Origin: Erythrobacteraceae bacterium Alg239-R51
GTDB lineage: Bacteria > Pseudomonadota > Alphaproteobacteria > Sphingomonadales > Sphingomonadaceae
Assembly: GCA_947331495.1 (NCBI GenBank)
Contig: CAMZOI010000001.1
Location: 868,001-932,000 of the forward strand
DNA length: 64,000 bases
Direction: 5' to 3'
The position numbers were made by a program, and so were the translations under genes. A model generated the notes under the pieces. It had not been told where the DNA came from, did no database searches, and saw only the letters and a program-made list of their open reading frames with translations. How positions within the stretch are numbered: position 1 is the stretch's first letter; each line of letters opens with the position of its first letter. Shown here piece after piece: positions 16,252 through 26,705 of this stretch.

Positions 16252-17157
16252 ATGGACGTCTACCTCCCCATTGCGAACCTGTCCGTAAACGGACTGTGGA
16301 TTGTCGCTCTGGGTGGATTAACCGGGGTGCTTTCCGGATTGTTCGGTGTCGGCGGAGGATTTCTTACCACACCGCTGCTTATCTTTTACGGTATCCCACC
16401 GACGGTTGCGGCAGCTTCGGCCAGTACGCAGGTGACCGGGGCCAGTGTTACCGGCGTGCTGGCCCATGGCGCCCGACGAGGGGTCGATTATCGCATGGGG
16501 GCCGTCATGGTCGCTGGCGGCGTACTTGGCTCAGGCATCGGAGCGCTGCTGTTCCGTTTCTTCCGGTCGATTGGCCAAATCGATGTCGTTATCAGCGCGC
16601 TCTACGTGATCCTGCTCGGTACGATCGGCTTGCTGATGGCGCGTGAATCGATCCAGTTGCTGCGCGGAACAGCTAGTTCGCAGGCGGCTCGCCGGCGCCA
16701 TCATCCGTTGGTGGCAAACCTGCCCATGCGGTGGCGGTTTTACGGCTCGGGGCTGTATATTTCACCCCTCGCCCCCCTGATTGTGGGAATTGCTGTAGGC
16801 ATACTGACCATGCTGATGGGTGTGGGCGGCGGGTTCATCCTCGTGCCCGCAATGCTCTACATCCTGGGGATGAGCGCCAATGTCGTCGTCGGAACGAGCC
16901 TGTTCAACATTCTTTTTGTCACGATGGCCAGCACGATTATGCATTCGCTGACGACGAAAGCGGTCGATATCGTCCTGGTGTTCCTGTTGCTGATCGGCTC
17001 GGTAACGGGTGCCCAGATCGGCTCGCAGATAGCCGTCAAGGCCAAGCCGGAGATGCTGCGCCTGATCCTCGCTGCCATTGTTCTGGCGGTCGCGTTTCGC
17101 ATGTTCCTCGGCCTGTTTTATCAGCCCGACGAAATTTACACGCTGTACCCGTTATGA
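16252..17157 (+). CDS. TauE/SafE (TSUP) family anion exporter
   Basis: A 301-residue membrane protein of the TSUP family, which move sulphite, sulphonates or related anions. The duplicated signature is present: LSGLFGVGGGFLTTPLLIF near residue 25 and LMGVGGGFILVPAMLYI near 186. About eight helices flank a soluble loop around residues 140-170 (SQAARRRHHPLVANLPMRWR). The stop overlaps the start of the TIGR02186-type gene (ATGA), a pairing common in alphaproteobacteria. The ATG at 16252 is the first in frame before the first helix. The transported anion is not deducible; sulphite is a reasonable guess. Confidence 0.88.
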   Translation: MDVYLPIANLSVNGLWIVALGGLTGVLSGLFGVGGGFLTTPLLIFYGIPPTVAAASASTQVTGASVTGVLAHGARRGVDYRMGAVMVAGGVLGSGIGALLFRFFRSIGQIDVVISALYVILLGTIGLLMARESIQLLRGTASSQAARRRHHPLVANLPMRWRFYGSGLYISPLAPLIVGIAVGILTMLMGVGGGFILVPAMLYILGMSANVVVGTSLFNILFVTMASTIMHSLTTKAVDIVLVFLLLIGSVTGAQIGSQIAVKAKPEMLRLILAAIVLAVAFRMFLGLFYQPDEIYTLYPL

Positions 17158-17906
17158 GGGTCCTGCTCGCCCTGCTGTTCGCATTCGCCCTCATGGGACA
17201 GAGCGATCCCGTGCTCGTGCCGGAGGTCAGCCAGCCCGAAGTGCAGGTACGGCAAGGCTTTACCGGAACCGAATTGCTGCTCTTCGGTGCGATAATCGAT
17301 CCACGCGGACCCGGCACAGGGGAGGGTTACGACATCGTGGTCGTACTTAAAGGTCCGGCCGAACCGGTGAAGCTGCGCGAAAAGGAACGGTTTCTTGGCG
17401 TCTGGGTGAATGCCGAAAGCACAGATTTGCGCTCGGTCCCGTCTTTCTTCGCAGTTGCGTCGTCGCGGCCGATCGACCTGATCGTCGATGAAAAGACCGC
17501 CGCAATCTATGAATTCGGCACCGAATACATCCAGTTGTCTCCAAGCGGGGTGATCGATCCGGAGGAACAGGCACGCTTCGCCGCTGGACTGGTCGACCTG
17601 AAGACCAGGCAGGACCTCTACAAGGAAGACTTCGAGGGCGTACGAATTCGTGAGGGGGTGCTTTACCAGGCTCGTATTTCGCTACCTTCCAACGTGACGA
17701 CAGGCACGTACATTGCAGAAACATTTGCTGTGAACGACGGCCGTGTCATTGCCTCGGCACAAGCTGAAGTCGAGGTGCGAAAGGTCGGGTTCGAACGTCT
17801 CGTGACCGAGGGATCGCAGGACTGGTCGCTCGCCTACGGACTTCTCGCCGTGGCCTTGTCCGTGGGCATGGGATGGGCGGCAGGACGACTTTTCGCGCTG
17901 ATCTAG
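17154..17906 (+). CDS. TIGR02186-type membrane-anchored periplasmic protein
   Basis: A 250-residue protein with an N-terminal signal (MRVLLALLFAFALMGQSDP), a beta-rich periplasmic domain, and a C-terminal helix (about residues 225-248, SLAYGLLAVALSVGMGWAAG). The segments VRQGFTGTELLLFGAI, VVLKGP and REKERFLGVWVN are characteristic of the TIGR02186 family, conserved next to TSUP exporters in alphaproteobacteria. Coupled translation with the exporter gene supports a shared complex. The exact role is unknown; it may be an accessory subunit of the anion exporter. Confidence 0.83.
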   Translation: MRVLLALLFAFALMGQSDPVLVPEVSQPEVQVRQGFTGTELLLFGAIIDPRGPGTGEGYDIVVVLKGPAEPVKLREKERFLGVWVNAESTDLRSVPSFFAVASSRPIDLIVDEKTAAIYEFGTEYIQLSPSGVIDPEEQARFAAGLVDLKTRQDLYKEDFEGVRIREGVLYQARISLPSNVTTGTYIAETFAVNDGRVIASAQAEVEVRKVGFERLVTEGSQDWSLAYGLLAVALSVGMGWAAGRLFALI

Positions 17907-18003
17907 TCGATGCGCCGGGATGGTGTTGAGGGCGTCTTAACCTATCTGCGCTATGTCAGTCTGGCGTGCGCTTGGCGCGCTGGAACGGGACTAGGCCAGA
18001 CAC

Positions 18004-19950
18004 ATGACCGATATGGGCAATCAGGATTTCCGGACTTTTGATCCTGCGAAAGAGGCTGGGGCCGAACCGCCACAACCGAGGGGCACTTCCTTGCGCGACC
18101 GGATACGCCGGTCAGAGCAAGCGGCCGCTCCGCAACCAGCCTCATCTCCTTCCGGTTATATCCATAGACCCGAAAAACCCGAAGGGCTTATATCTCGGAA
18201 CGACGGGACGAAAATGCCGTCGCAATCCAATCTGCAGGAAGAGGCGCGGCCTCACCATCTGGGCGATGCGCCGCCACACCCTTCCCAACTTGCGCCGAAG
18301 GCTACGCCGCAAACCTCGGTCGACCCGGAACAACAGCAGCAGGAGGTTAGCGAGAACGCTTCCCAGCCTATTGGCGTTGTGCTCGAGATTGCCGGCTCGG
18401 GATCGATGATCGCGATCGATCTTCAGCGCCTGAACGAATGCGCCGACGATGGTGATCCCGCGATTGCCATGGCTGGTCAGGTTGGCTCGCAGATAAAGAT
18501 AAGGGTCGGCAACAACTGGCTTCTCGCCAGTGTGCGCAACCAGAGACAGGACCGCAAGGCCGGTTCGATCCTTGCCAATATCGACTTCCTTGGCGAAGGC
18601 GTCGAAGAAAAGTTGACGGGCAAGCTTCATGGCTTTCGCCGAGGTGTAACCCGCTATCCGGTGCCCGGTGCCCTCGTTTTCCCTGCCTCCACGCCGGATC
18701 TCAAGCAAGTCTATGCCAGCGACGGACGCAGCGCGGTCACGATAGGCAAGGTGTATCCCACCAAGGATATTCGCGCCGGGCTATATGTCGACGCAATGCT
18801 CGGCAAGCATTTCGCGCTGCTCGGTTCGACCGGTACCGGAAAGTCGACCAGCGCCGCGTTGATCCTGCATCGGATTTGCGAGGCCGCGCCCGAAGGGCAT
18901 ATCGTCATGATTGACCCGCATGGCGAATACTCGGCCGCGTTCCGGCAGACTGGCGTTATACTCGACGTATCCAACCTGCAGATGCCGTACTGGCTGATGA
19001 ACTTCGAGGAACATTGCGAGGTTCTGCTCACCTCGACCGGGAATGATCGTCAGGTCGATGAGGACATACTCGCCAAGTGCTTGTTGAAAGCCCGGCAGAA
19101 ATCGCGGCTCGCCGAGAGCATGGGCAAGATCACGGTGGATTCTCCCATCCCTTACCTCTTGTCCGATCTATCCAATGCCATTCAGGACGCAATGGGCAAG
19201 CTCGACAAGGCCACCAATTCTGCGCCCTATATGCGGATCAAGAACAAGCTGGACGAGATCAAGGCCGATCCGCGCTACCAGTTCCTGTTTTCAGGCATGT
19301 TGGTGGCCGACACGATGGCGGACTTCATCTCCAAGATTTTTCGTATGCCTTCGAATGGCAAGCCGATCTCGATAATCGACGTATCGGGGGTGCCGTCTGA
19401 CATCACCGCCACCGTGGTCGCCGTGCTGAGTCGACTGGTGTTCGATTTCGCCATCTGGGGCCGCGAGGAGAAGACCTCGCCCATCCTGCTGGTCTGCGAA
19501 GAAGCGCACCGATACGTGCCGTCCGAGAAGAATGCCGATGGCAATTCGGTCGGCACCATTCTGGGCCGCATAGCCAAAGAAGGTCGAAAATATGGTATCA
19601 GCCTTGGCCTCATCACTCAGCGCCCGTCCGATTTGGCCGAAGGCGTCCTGTCGCAATGCGGCACGATTATTTCCATGCGTCTAAACAACGACCGCGACCA
19701 GGATTTCGTTCGCGCGGCCATGCCCGAAGGCGCGCGCGGTTTCCTTGATGCGATCCCGGCGCTGCGCAATCGCGAGTGCATCATCTGCGGTGAAGGTGTC
19801 GCCATTCCGATCCGCGTCGCTTTTGACAATCTCGAGGAAGCCAAGCGCCCGGCATCCGAAGACCCGAGCTTCGTCGAACTGTGGAGTCAGTCCGGTGGCG
19901 AGGAAGAGATCGTGGAGCGGACCGTGCAAAGGTGGCGCTCGCAGGGCTAG
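18004..19950 (+). CDS. HerA-like ATPase (DUF87 fold)
   Basis: A 648-residue ATPase of the HerA/FtsK superfamily. Residues 1-120 are Pro/Gln-rich and likely disordered. A beta-rich HAS-barrel-like domain follows (about 120-230), then the motor: Walker A GSTGTGKSTSAAL near residue 273, MIDPHGEYSAAF, and Walker B ILLVCEEAHRYVP near 495. A HerA C-terminal region ends the protein. HerA hexamers translocate DNA and usually work with the NurA nuclease; no NurA-like gene is nearby. The disordered front part is longer than in typical HerA. The stop codon shares CTAG with the stop of convergent queE. MGNQ at 18013 is an alternative start. Confidence 0.85.
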   Translation: MTDMGNQDFRTFDPAKEAGAEPPQPRGTSLRDRIRRSEQAAAPQPASSPSGYIHRPEKPEGLISRNDGTKMPSQSNLQEEARPHHLGDAPPHPSQLAPKATPQTSVDPEQQQQEVSENASQPIGVVLEIAGSGSMIAIDLQRLNECADDGDPAIAMAGQVGSQIKIRVGNNWLLASVRNQRQDRKAGSILANIDFLGEGVEEKLTGKLHGFRRGVTRYPVPGALVFPASTPDLKQVYASDGRSAVTIGKVYPTKDIRAGLYVDAMLGKHFALLGSTGTGKSTSAALILHRICEAAPEGHIVMIDPHGEYSAAFRQTGVILDVSNLQMPYWLMNFEEHCEVLLTSTGNDRQVDEDILAKCLLKARQKSRLAESMGKITVDSPIPYLLSDLSNAIQDAMGKLDKATNSAPYMRIKNKLDEIKADPRYQFLFSGMLVADTMADFISKIFRMPSNGKPISIIDVSGVPSDITATVVAVLSRLVFDFAIWGREEKTSPILLVCEEAHRYVPSEKNADGNSVGTILGRIAKEGRKYGISLGLITQRPSDLAEGVLSQCGTIISMRLNNDRDQDFVRAAMPEGARGFLDAIPALRNRECIICGEGVAIPIRVAFDNLEEAKRPASEDPSFVELWSQSGGEEEIVERTVQRWRSQG

Positions 19951-20678
19951 GTCCCGCGCGTATCTCCGAACAGATGGATGTGCAGGCGGTCGGACATTCG
20001 GAAGCCATGCTTCACGCATAACGAAGCGAGCCATTTCTCGCGCTCGCGCAGGGTTGCGCTATTGGTACCTTCCGGCATCAGAAAGACGTGGCCCGGTCTG
20101 AAGCAATAACGTTCCTGCAGTGCGAGCACTTCTTCAACATTACCGGGTTCGGCAATCACGAACTTGAAAAAGGCACGCTGATCTGTGGCGTAGGTATCGA
20201 GCCGTTCCGGCAGTAAGGCAAGCTCCGCCGGATTGCCGCTATGCGCCAGCTTGGGACTGACATTGAACTGATCGATGCGGATGTCGAGGGAAGGGGGGGC
20301 GATGGTCGTCCCGTTGGTTTCGATCTCCACCGTAATGTCGGGGAGGTAGTCCAGCAAGCGGGCAAGGGCGGGGGCCTGAAGCAACGGTTCCCCGCCCGTG
20401 ATGATGAGCCGTTTCTGACCAAGAGCAAGAATGCGCTGGGCGACCTCCTGTTCGGACAGTCTGATCTGGTTGGTCTTGCGATTGAAGGTTTCGTTCAAGC
20501 GATGCGGGCGCTCGTCTCCGGTAAAGTGCCAGGTGTACGCCGTATCGCACCAGACACAGGCGAGGTTGCAGCGCGACAGTCGCAGGAATGCGACGGGTAT
20601 GCCCATGCTGGGCCCTTCGCCCTGGACCGACGCAAAGATTTCCGGTCCGCCATCGTCGTCGGTGGCGAGGATCAACAT
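19947..20678 (-). CDS. queE: 7-carboxy-7-deazaguanine synthase
   Basis: A 243-residue radical-SAM enzyme that converts carboxy-tetrahydropterin to 7-carboxy-7-deazaguanine in queuosine synthesis. The cluster motif is Cys37-x3-Cys41-x2-Cys44 in RLSRCNLACVWCDTAYTW; the substrate-binding EIFASVQGEGPSMG precedes it. ITGGEPLLQ and EIETNGT are typical radical-SAM and QueE elements. Other que genes are outside the window. ATG at 20678 gives the usual N-terminus, but no good ribosome site precedes it. The same frame stays open about 30 codons further upstream without a start codon. Confidence 0.93.
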   Translation of the reverse strand: MLILATDDDGGPEIFASVQGEGPSMGIPVAFLRLSRCNLACVWCDTAYTWHFTGDERPHRLNETFNRKTNQIRLSEQEVAQRILALGQKRLIITGGEPLLQAPALARLLDYLPDITVEIETNGTTIAPPSLDIRIDQFNVSPKLAHSGNPAELALLPERLDTYATDQRAFFKFVIAEPGNVEEVLALQERYCFRPGHVFLMPEGTNSATLREREKWLASLCVKHGFRMSDRLHIHLFGDTRGT

Positions 20679-20893
20679 TTTGCGCCGCGGCGTCGGGTTC
20701 CAGGCGTTGCCCAGGGCAATCCAGAGTTCTTCCGAACTTCCAGCAAAACCGACCGAACAGGCGAGCGTTTCTCGCTACCCTCGTGCGAACCGTACCCGAA
20801 GGAGAGTCGAACATCGCAACGTGGCGACTCGAGCGAATGTTGACCAATGATCACCGTCGGGTCTTGTCAGAAACAGCCTGCGCAGGAAAGGTT
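20679..20893. other. Intergenic spacer valS-queE
   Basis: A 215-base spacer between two minus-strand genes. It has no tRNA, no convincing terminator and no preQ1-riboswitch core that could be recognised. The last 100 or so bases before queE carry an open frame in phase with queE that ends at a TAG. Confidence 0.4.
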
Positions 20894-23626
20894 TCAGCCC
20901 AACCTGGCTAAGGCCGCATCGAGCCGTGCGACTTCGCCAGTGTGATGCGCATGGTCGGTACGGGCTTTCTCGACCGCCTCCGGCGCGGCACGCTCGACGA
21001 AGTTGGCGTTGCTGAGCCGCCCTTGGAGCGATTTCGCCTCTTTCGCCGAAGCCTCGCGCGCCTTCTGCAGCCTCGCGCGTTCCGCGTCGATATCGATGAC
21101 CCCCTCCAGCGGCACGATCACCACATCGTTTCCGGCGATGACCTGCATGACGGGACCGTCGGGCGCATCGCCCACGGTGACGGGTGACAGCCGGGCTAGC
21201 CGTTCGATCGCGGCGCTGCTTCGCTCGATCACCGTTGCCGCAGTCGGGGAGGGGTCGGCTATGAAGGCCGCCAGTTTCTCGCCGGGCGCGATGCCCAGCT
21301 CGTTTCGCGCGCCGCGCGTGGCGGTGGTCAGCGCGATGACCCAGTCGATCGCTGCAACCGCATCGGCATTTACCGATGCCCGCGGCTCCGGCCAATTAGC
21401 GGTGATGAGCGGATAGTCGGCGCGGTCGCCCTGCTTTGACCACAACTCTTCGGTGATGAAGGGCATGAACGGGTGCAGCATCACGAGGATCTGGTCGAGC
21501 GCCCACCCGGCCACTGCGCGGGTCTCAGCTGCTGCCTCCTCGCTTGCACCGTTCGCGAAGACAGGCTTGATCAATTCCAGATACCAGTCGCAGAACCGGT
21601 CCCAGGTGAAGTGATAGATAATGTTGGCTGCCGCATCGAAGCGCAGATCTGCCAGCGCTTCGTCCAATGCTTCAAGCGTTTTGGCGACCTCACCGATGAT
21701 CCACTGGTTGGCGGCCAGTCGGGCCTGCGGCGCGGCCAGTGTGTCGGACGCACCAATACCGTTCGCCTGGCAGAAACGTGTCGCGTTCCACAGCTTGGTT
21801 GCGAAATTGCGGTATCCCTCGATCCGCTTGTCATCCATTTTGATGTCGCGGCCCTGGCTTTCCATCGCTGCCATGAAGAATCGCAGGGCATCGGCGCCAT
21901 ACTTGTCGATCAGACCGAGCGGATCGACCACGTTGCCCTTCGACTTTGACATTTTCTGCCCATCCGCCGCACGCACCAGCCCATGGAGATAGAGCTTGGG
22001 CCACGGGTTCTTGCCGGTTGCGTACTGCCCCATCATCATCATCCGTGCGTCCCAGAAGAACAGGATGTCGAAGCCGGAAATGAGGAGCGAATTGGGATAG
22101 TGCTTGTCGACGAGATCGGTCCGTTCGGGCCAGCCGAGCGTGGCGAAGGGCCACAGTGCAGAGGAAAACCAGGTGTCAAGGACGTCGTCGTCGCGCCTGA
22201 GGGTCACGTCGTCGCCAGCCTGTTCTTGCGCTTCCTCTAGAGTCAGCGCGACGTAAGGATTGCCCTGCGCGTCGTACCAAGCGGGTATCCGGTGCCCCCA
22301 CCACAATTGCCGCGACACGCACCATGGCTGGATGTTCTCCATCCAGTTGAAGAAGGTCTTCTCCCAGGTCTTGGGGACGATCTCCACCTCGCCGCTCCTG
22401 ACAGCCTCGATCGGATTCTTGGCCAATTCCTCGGCATCGACGTACCATTGGTCGGTCAACCAGGGTTCGATCACCACGCCGCCGCGGTCGCCGAAGGGGG
22501 TGGCGATGGTGCGCGGTTCGGCGTCGAGTTCCTGCTCCTCGCCCTTTTTAGTTTTCGTGACATGCGGCATGAGGTGGCCGCCTTCTTTCAATCGCTGGAC
22601 CACCAGTTCGCGCGCGCCATCGACGCCATCGCGCTTGAACCGGTGCAGGCCGAGAAATTCCTCGGGAATCAACCCGTCGGCGGTCTGGATCACATTCGCC
22701 TCGCCATCGAGCATATTGAGCATTTCGGCAGGCTTGAACCCGGCGCGCTTGCCGACGTCGAAATCGTTGAAATCATGGCCCGGCGTGATCTTGACCGCGC
22801 CGCTGCCCAGTTCGGGATCGGCGTGTTCGTCGGCGACGATCGGTACCTTGCGGCCGGTGATCGGCAGGATCACTTGCTTGCCGACCACACTCGCATAGCG
22901 CTCGTCATCGGGATGCACTGCCACCGCCATATCCGCGAGCATGGTTTCGGGACGGGTCGTTGCGACCTCGATGTAATCCTGCCCGCTATCGAGCGTGACG
23001 CCGTCCTCGAGTGGATACTTGAAATGCCAGAACGAACCCTTCACGTCCTGCGTCTCGACCTCTAGGTCGGAAATCGCGGTCTTGAGCTTGGGGTCCCAGT
23101 TCACCAGCCGCTTGTCGCGATAGATCAAACCGTCATTATAAAGATCGACGAAAGCCTTGCGCACGGCGTTCGAGAAGTGCTCGTCCATGGTGAACTGTTC
23201 TCTGGACCAGTCCATCGAACAACCCAGGCGACGCAACTGACGGGTAATCGTTCCGCCGCTTTCCGCTTTCCATTGCCAGACCTTTTCGACGAATTCCTCG
23301 CGCGAGTAATTGGTGCGCTTGTCCTGCTTCGCCTCGAGCTGTCTTTCGACCACCATCTGCGTCGCGATGCCCGCATGGTCGGTGCCGACCACCCACAGCG
23401 CATCCTTGCCGCGCAGCCGCTCGTAACGGATCATGATATCCTGCAGCGTGTTGTCGAGCGCGTGGCCGATATGCAAGCTACCGGTGACATTCGGTGGCGG
23501 ATTGACGATGGTATAGCCTTCTGCCTCCGGGCGGTCGGGCCGGAACAACCCGCTCTCCTCCCAATGCGCGTACCATCGCGTTTCGATTTCGGCCGGGTCG
23601 AATGTCTTGGGAAGCTCTGAACTCAT
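20894..23626 (-). CDS. valS: Valine--tRNA ligase
   Basis: A 910-residue class I aminoacyl-tRNA synthetase that charges tRNA-Val. The HIGH motif is at residues 52-55 in [16 protein letters not shown] and KMSKS is at 558-562. The editing (CP1) domain has [18 protein letters not shown]. The anticodon-binding domain contains [16 protein letters not shown]-terminal coiled-coil arm ([20 protein letters not shown]) is present as in other ValRS. The length is normal. It is transcribed divergently from the Mla operon and is followed, across about 215 bases, by queE on the same strand. Confidence 0.98.
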   Translation of the reverse strand: MSSELPKTFDPAEIETRWYAHWEESGLFRPDRPEAEGYTIVNPPPNVTGSLHIGHALDNTLQDIMIRYERLRGKDALWVVGTDHAGIATQMVVERQLEAKQDKRTNYSREEFVEKVWQWKAESGGTITRQLRRLGCSMDWSREQFTMDEHFSNAVRKAFVDLYNDGLIYRDKRLVNWDPKLKTAISDLEVETQDVKGSFWHFKYPLEDGVTLDSGQDYIEVATTRPETMLADMAVAVHPDDERYASVVGKQVILPITGRKVPIVADEHADPELGSGAVKITPGHDFNDFDVGKRAGFKPAEMLNMLDGEANVIQTADGLIPEEFLGLHRFKRDGVDGARELVVQRLKEGGHLMPHVTKTKKGEEQELDAEPRTIATPFGDRGGVVIEPWLTDQWYVDAEELAKNPIEAVRSGEVEIVPKTWEKTFFNWMENIQPWCVSRQLWWGHRIPAWYDAQGNPYVALTLEEAQEQAGDDVTLRRDDDVLDTWFSSALWPFATLGWPERTDLVDKHYPNSLLISGFDILFFWDARMMMMGQYATGKNPWPKLYLHGLVRAADGQKMSKSKGNVVDPLGLIDKYGADALRFFMAAMESQGRDIKMDDKRIEGYRNFATKLWNATRFCQANGIGASDTLAAPQARLAANQWIIGEVAKTLEALDEALADLRFDAAANIIYHFTWDRFCDWYLELIKPVFANGASEEAAAETRAVAGWALDQILVMLHPFMPFITEELWSKQGDRADYPLITANWPEPRASVNADAVAAIDWVIALTTATRGARNELGIAPGEKLAAFIADPSPTAATVIERSSAAIERLARLSPVTVGDAPDGPVMQVIAGNDVVIVPLEGVIDIDAERARLQKAREASAKEAKSLQGRLSNANFVERAAPEAVEKARTDHAHHTGEVARLDAALARLG

Positions 23627-23721
23627 GGCTGCCTCCCTTGCCAGCGCGCTTTGTGCGATGCAACGCTTCGAGCGGATCGGTGCTTGTTCTGCGCGGCATT
23701 TGTCCGCATAGCGCGAAACCG

Positions 23722-24834
23722 ATGAGCGGTCTGGCCGAATACGATCTTGATAAAAGGGGCGACGGAGGTACCGTGATGGTTCTCTCCGGACCTTACCTGG
23801 TGTCGACGATCGGCGCCGCGGACGAGGACTTGCGCGCTATCGATCAGCCGGTCGACCGGATTGATCTTTCAGGCGTGACCGAAATCGACACGGTCGGGGC
23901 GTGGGTGGTCCACAAGCTCGCGCAGGATCACGACGCAAAGATCGTCGGCGCGAGCGAACGTGCGCAAAGGCTGGTCGATGCGCTTCTGGACGTGGGCGGC
24001 GAGGAAGAGATCGAAGCTCCGCGCCCGCCGGTCTACGAACGTGTTCCCGGGGCGTTGGGCGAGAAGGTATACGTCGCCCGCACGGGCATAATTGGTGTGC
24101 TCAGTTTTCTTGGCGCGATCATTGCTGCCTCGGGCAGTCTGATCCGGCACCCGAGCAGGTTTCGAACCTTGGCGTTGGTCCGCCAGATGGAGTTGGTCGG
24201 CGTCGCGGCCCTTCCGATCGTCGGCCTGATGAGCTTCCTCATTGGCATTGTGATCGCACAACAGGGTGCGGTGCAACTGGCGCAGTTCGGCGCCGAAACC
24301 CTGACCATCAACCTCGTCGGCCGCATCACCTTGCGCGAACTGGGCGTGCTGATGACCGCCATCATGGTGGCTGGCCGTTCCGGATCGGCCTTCGCTGCGC
24401 AGATCGGTACCATGCGCCTGACCGAAGAGGTCGATGCGATGCGCACCATCGGCATCTCGCCGATCGAGGCGCTGGTGATCCCGCGGATCATGGCCGCAGT
24501 GCTTATGATGCCCCTGCTCGGCTTCTACGCGTCGGCGGTGGCGATCGTCGGCGGCGCGGTGGTTGGCGATCTTCTGCTTGGCATTCCGTTCTGGTCGTTC
24601 CTGTTCCGGGTGCAGGAAGTGGTGCCACTCTATGATCTGTGGGTGGGCCTAGTCAAAGCACCGGTCTTCGGCCTGATCGTGGCGCTGGCGGGCTGTTACC
24701 ACGGCATGCAGGTGAAGGGGAATTCGGAAGAGGTCGGTTTGCGCACTACCCAGGCGGTGGTGACGGGTATCTTTGCAGTGATCGTGATCGACGCGTTCTT
24801 CGCGGTGTTCTTCACGCGGATCGGGTGGGGCTGA
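23722..24834 (+). CDS. mlaE: MlaE-type lipid ABC permease with N-terminal STAS domain
   Basis: A 370-residue fusion. Residues 1-105 form a STAS-like domain ([33 protein letters not shown]), the fold of MlaB, and residues 120-370 form the MlaE permease with about five helices. Family segments [20 protein letters not shown] and [20 protein letters not shown] are clear. MlaE with MlaF drives phospholipid movement between inner and outer membrane. The fused STAS domain probably replaces a separate MlaB, as known in other bacteria. ATG 23722 is used. The stop overlaps the next start by one base (TGATG). Confidence 0.9.
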   Translation: MSGLAEYDLDKRGDGGTVMVLSGPYLVSTIGAADEDLRAIDQPVDRIDLSGVTEIDTVGAWVVHKLAQDHDAKIVGASERAQRLVDALLDVGGEEEIEAPRPPVYERVPGALGEKVYVARTGIIGVLSFLGAIIAASGSLIRHPSRFRTLALVRQMELVGVAALPIVGLMSFLIGIVIAQQGAVQLAQFGAETLTINLVGRITLRELGVLMTAIMVAGRSGSAFAAQIGTMRLTEEVDAMRTIGISPIEALVIPRIMAAVLMMPLLGFYASAVAIVGGAVVGDLLLGIPFWSFLFRVQEVVPLYDLWVGLVKAPVFGLIVALAGCYHGMQVKGNSEEVGLRTTQAVVTGIFAVIVIDAFFAVFFTRIGWG

Positions 24835-25736
24835 TGGCGGAGGACGAAACCGGCAGGACGCTGGGTCGGCACGAGCGGTTCCGCGGGGAACATCCAATTG
24901 TGGTGGAAGGGCTGGTCAACCGCTTCGGCGAGCAGACTGTACACGAGGACCTGGATCTCAAGGTGAAGCGTGGCGAAATCCTTGGTGTCGTGGGAGGGTC
25001 GGGGACCGGCAAGAGCGTGCTTATGCGATCGATCATCGGTCTTCAGCCACCGACCGAGGGCAGCGTCAAGGTGTTTGGAAGGTCGATGACCGACAGCGAT
25101 CCGGACGAGGATATCGGCGTGCGCAGCCGCTGGGGCGTGCTGTTCCAGGGTGGTGCGCTGTTTTCGACGCTGACCGTGGGCGAAAATGTGCAGGTTCCGC
25201 TCAAACAGTTCTATCCCGACATTTCGCAGAAACTGCTCGACGAAATAGCTTGCTACAAGGTGGTGCTGTCGGGCTTGCCTCCCGAAGCGGTGCACAAATA
25301 TCCCAGTGAACTTTCCGGCGGCATGAAGAAGCGCGCGGGTCTCGCCCGCGCGCTCGCACTCGATCCTGAGCTGCTGTTTCTCGACGAGCCTACCGCCGGG
25401 CTGGACCCGATCGGTGCCTCGGCCTTCGACCAGTTAACGCAGGAACTCAAGCGCACGCTGGGCCTGACCGTATTCCTCATCACCCACGATCTCGATACCT
25501 TGCACGAAATCTGCGACCGGGTGGCGGTGCTGGCCGACAAGAAGGTGATAGCTGTCGACACGGTTCCCAACCTGATGGAACTCGATCACGAGTGGATTCA
25601 GGAATATTTCAACGGACCTCGCGGACGCGCGGCACTTACCGCACAGGCGCTGGACGAACTGCGCCAGCACATGGACCGTCCGATGGCGGCGCATGCGGTC
25701 AAAGCATTAGACAAGACCTCTTCGGGCAAGGCATAG
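24834..25736 (+). CDS. mlaF: MlaF-type ABC ATPase
   Basis: The 300-residue ATP-binding subunit of the Mla-type importer/exporter. Walker A is VGGSGTGKSVLMRS, the Q-loop is GVLFQGGALFSTLTV, the signature is YPSELSGGMKKRAGLARA, Walker B is LLFLDEPTAGLDPIG and the switch His is in LITHDLDTLHEICDRVAV. The SELSGGM-K-K-R form is typical of MlaF. A C-terminal tail of about 35 residues extends beyond the usual family length and may contact the STAS domain. Translation is coupled to mlaE. Confidence 0.94.
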   Translation: MAEDETGRTLGRHERFRGEHPIVVEGLVNRFGEQTVHEDLDLKVKRGEILGVVGGSGTGKSVLMRSIIGLQPPTEGSVKVFGRSMTDSDPDEDIGVRSRWGVLFQGGALFSTLTVGENVQVPLKQFYPDISQKLLDEIACYKVVLSGLPPEAVHKYPSELSGGMKKRAGLARALALDPELLFLDEPTAGLDPIGASAFDQLTQELKRTLGLTVFLITHDLDTLHEICDRVAVLADKKVIAVDTVPNLMELDHEWIQEYFNGPRGRAALTAQALDELRQHMDRPMAAHAVKALDKTSSGKA

Positions 25737-25745
25737 GGCGAAGGA

Positions 25746-26705
25746 ATGGAAACGCGGGCAAATCACATCTGGGTGGGCGTGGTCACATTGGTGATCCTCG
25801 GTGCACTCGCCTTGTTCGTCGTCTGGCTGGCGCGGCTGGGTGATGGCAATCGCGACGAATACGATATCTTCTTCAAGCAATCCGTCGCCGGCCTCGCCAA
25901 TGGCAGCCAGGTCTCGTTTGCCGGCGTTCCGGTTGGGCAAGTCAGCGAAATCGTGTTGTGGGACAAGGATCCCGAATTCGTCCGCGTGCGTATCAGGGTA
26001 AAGGACGAAGTGCCGATCCTGGTGGGCACGACCGCTACGATCCAGGGAAGCTTTACCGGGGTGTCCACCATACTCCTCGACGGGGCACGCAGCGGCGCAC
26101 CGCCCATTTCATGCGAAACGACCGCCTGCACCGAAGGCGCACCCATCATTCCTCCCCAGGATGGCGGTTTCAACGCGATCCTGGCGAACGCGCCTTTGTT
26201 GCTCGAACGGGTCGCCACGCTTACGGAGCGGCTGACCCAGTTGCTCGACGAGGACAATCAGGGCGAGATCGCCGGGATTCTCGCCAATACCAATGCCATG
26301 ACCGAAAGCCTGGCGCAGGCCACCCCGCAGATAGAGCGCACCATGTCCGAATTGCAGGTGACTTTGCGCGAGGCGAGCGAAGCGCTTGACCAGTTCGAGA
26401 AAGTCACCGCATCGACCGACCGTATCATCAACCAGGAAGGCGAGGCGATCGCGCGCGATTTGCGCGCCACGTTGGATTCGGCCAGCGGAGCCGCGCGCGC
26501 GCTCGAACAGACGCTTGAAGAGACGCGCCCCGCGACCAGGCAACTGACCGAAAGCACGCTGCCCGCGGCCGAAGCCACGCTGCGCGATCTGCGGGCAACC
26601 AGCAAGGCGCTGCGGGGCGTGACTGAGAAGATCGACGAAGAAGGCGCGGGCGCGTTGTTGAGTTCGCAGCCGCTGCCCGATTACGAACCGAAGGCTGAAT
26701 ATTGA
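25746..26705 (+). CDS. mlaD: MlaD-type MCE-domain protein
   Basis: A 319-residue inner-membrane-anchored MCE protein. One N-terminal helix (about residues 10-28) is followed by the MCE domain (about 37-115, with VAGLANGSQVSFAGVPVGQVSEI), which forms the hexameric lipid channel. Residues 145-315 are a long helical, coiled-coil region (LLERVATLTERLTQLLDED, LEQTLEETRPATRQL) longer than in E. coli MlaD, resembling the extended MCE proteins of alphaproteobacteria. It lies 9 bases after mlaF; its stop overlaps the lipoprotein start. Confidence 0.9.
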   Translation: METRANHIWVGVVTLVILGALALFVVWLARLGDGNRDEYDIFFKQSVAGLANGSQVSFAGVPVGQVSEIVLWDKDPEFVRVRIRVKDEVPILVGTTATIQGSFTGVSTILLDGARSGAPPISCETTACTEGAPIIPPQDGGFNAILANAPLLLERVATLTERLTQLLDEDNQGEIAGILANTNAMTESLAQATPQIERTMSELQVTLREASEALDQFEKVTASTDRIINQEGEAIARDLRATLDSASGAARALEQTLEETRPATRQLTESTLPAAEATLRDLRATSKALRGVTEKIDEEGAGALLSSQPLPDYEPKAEY

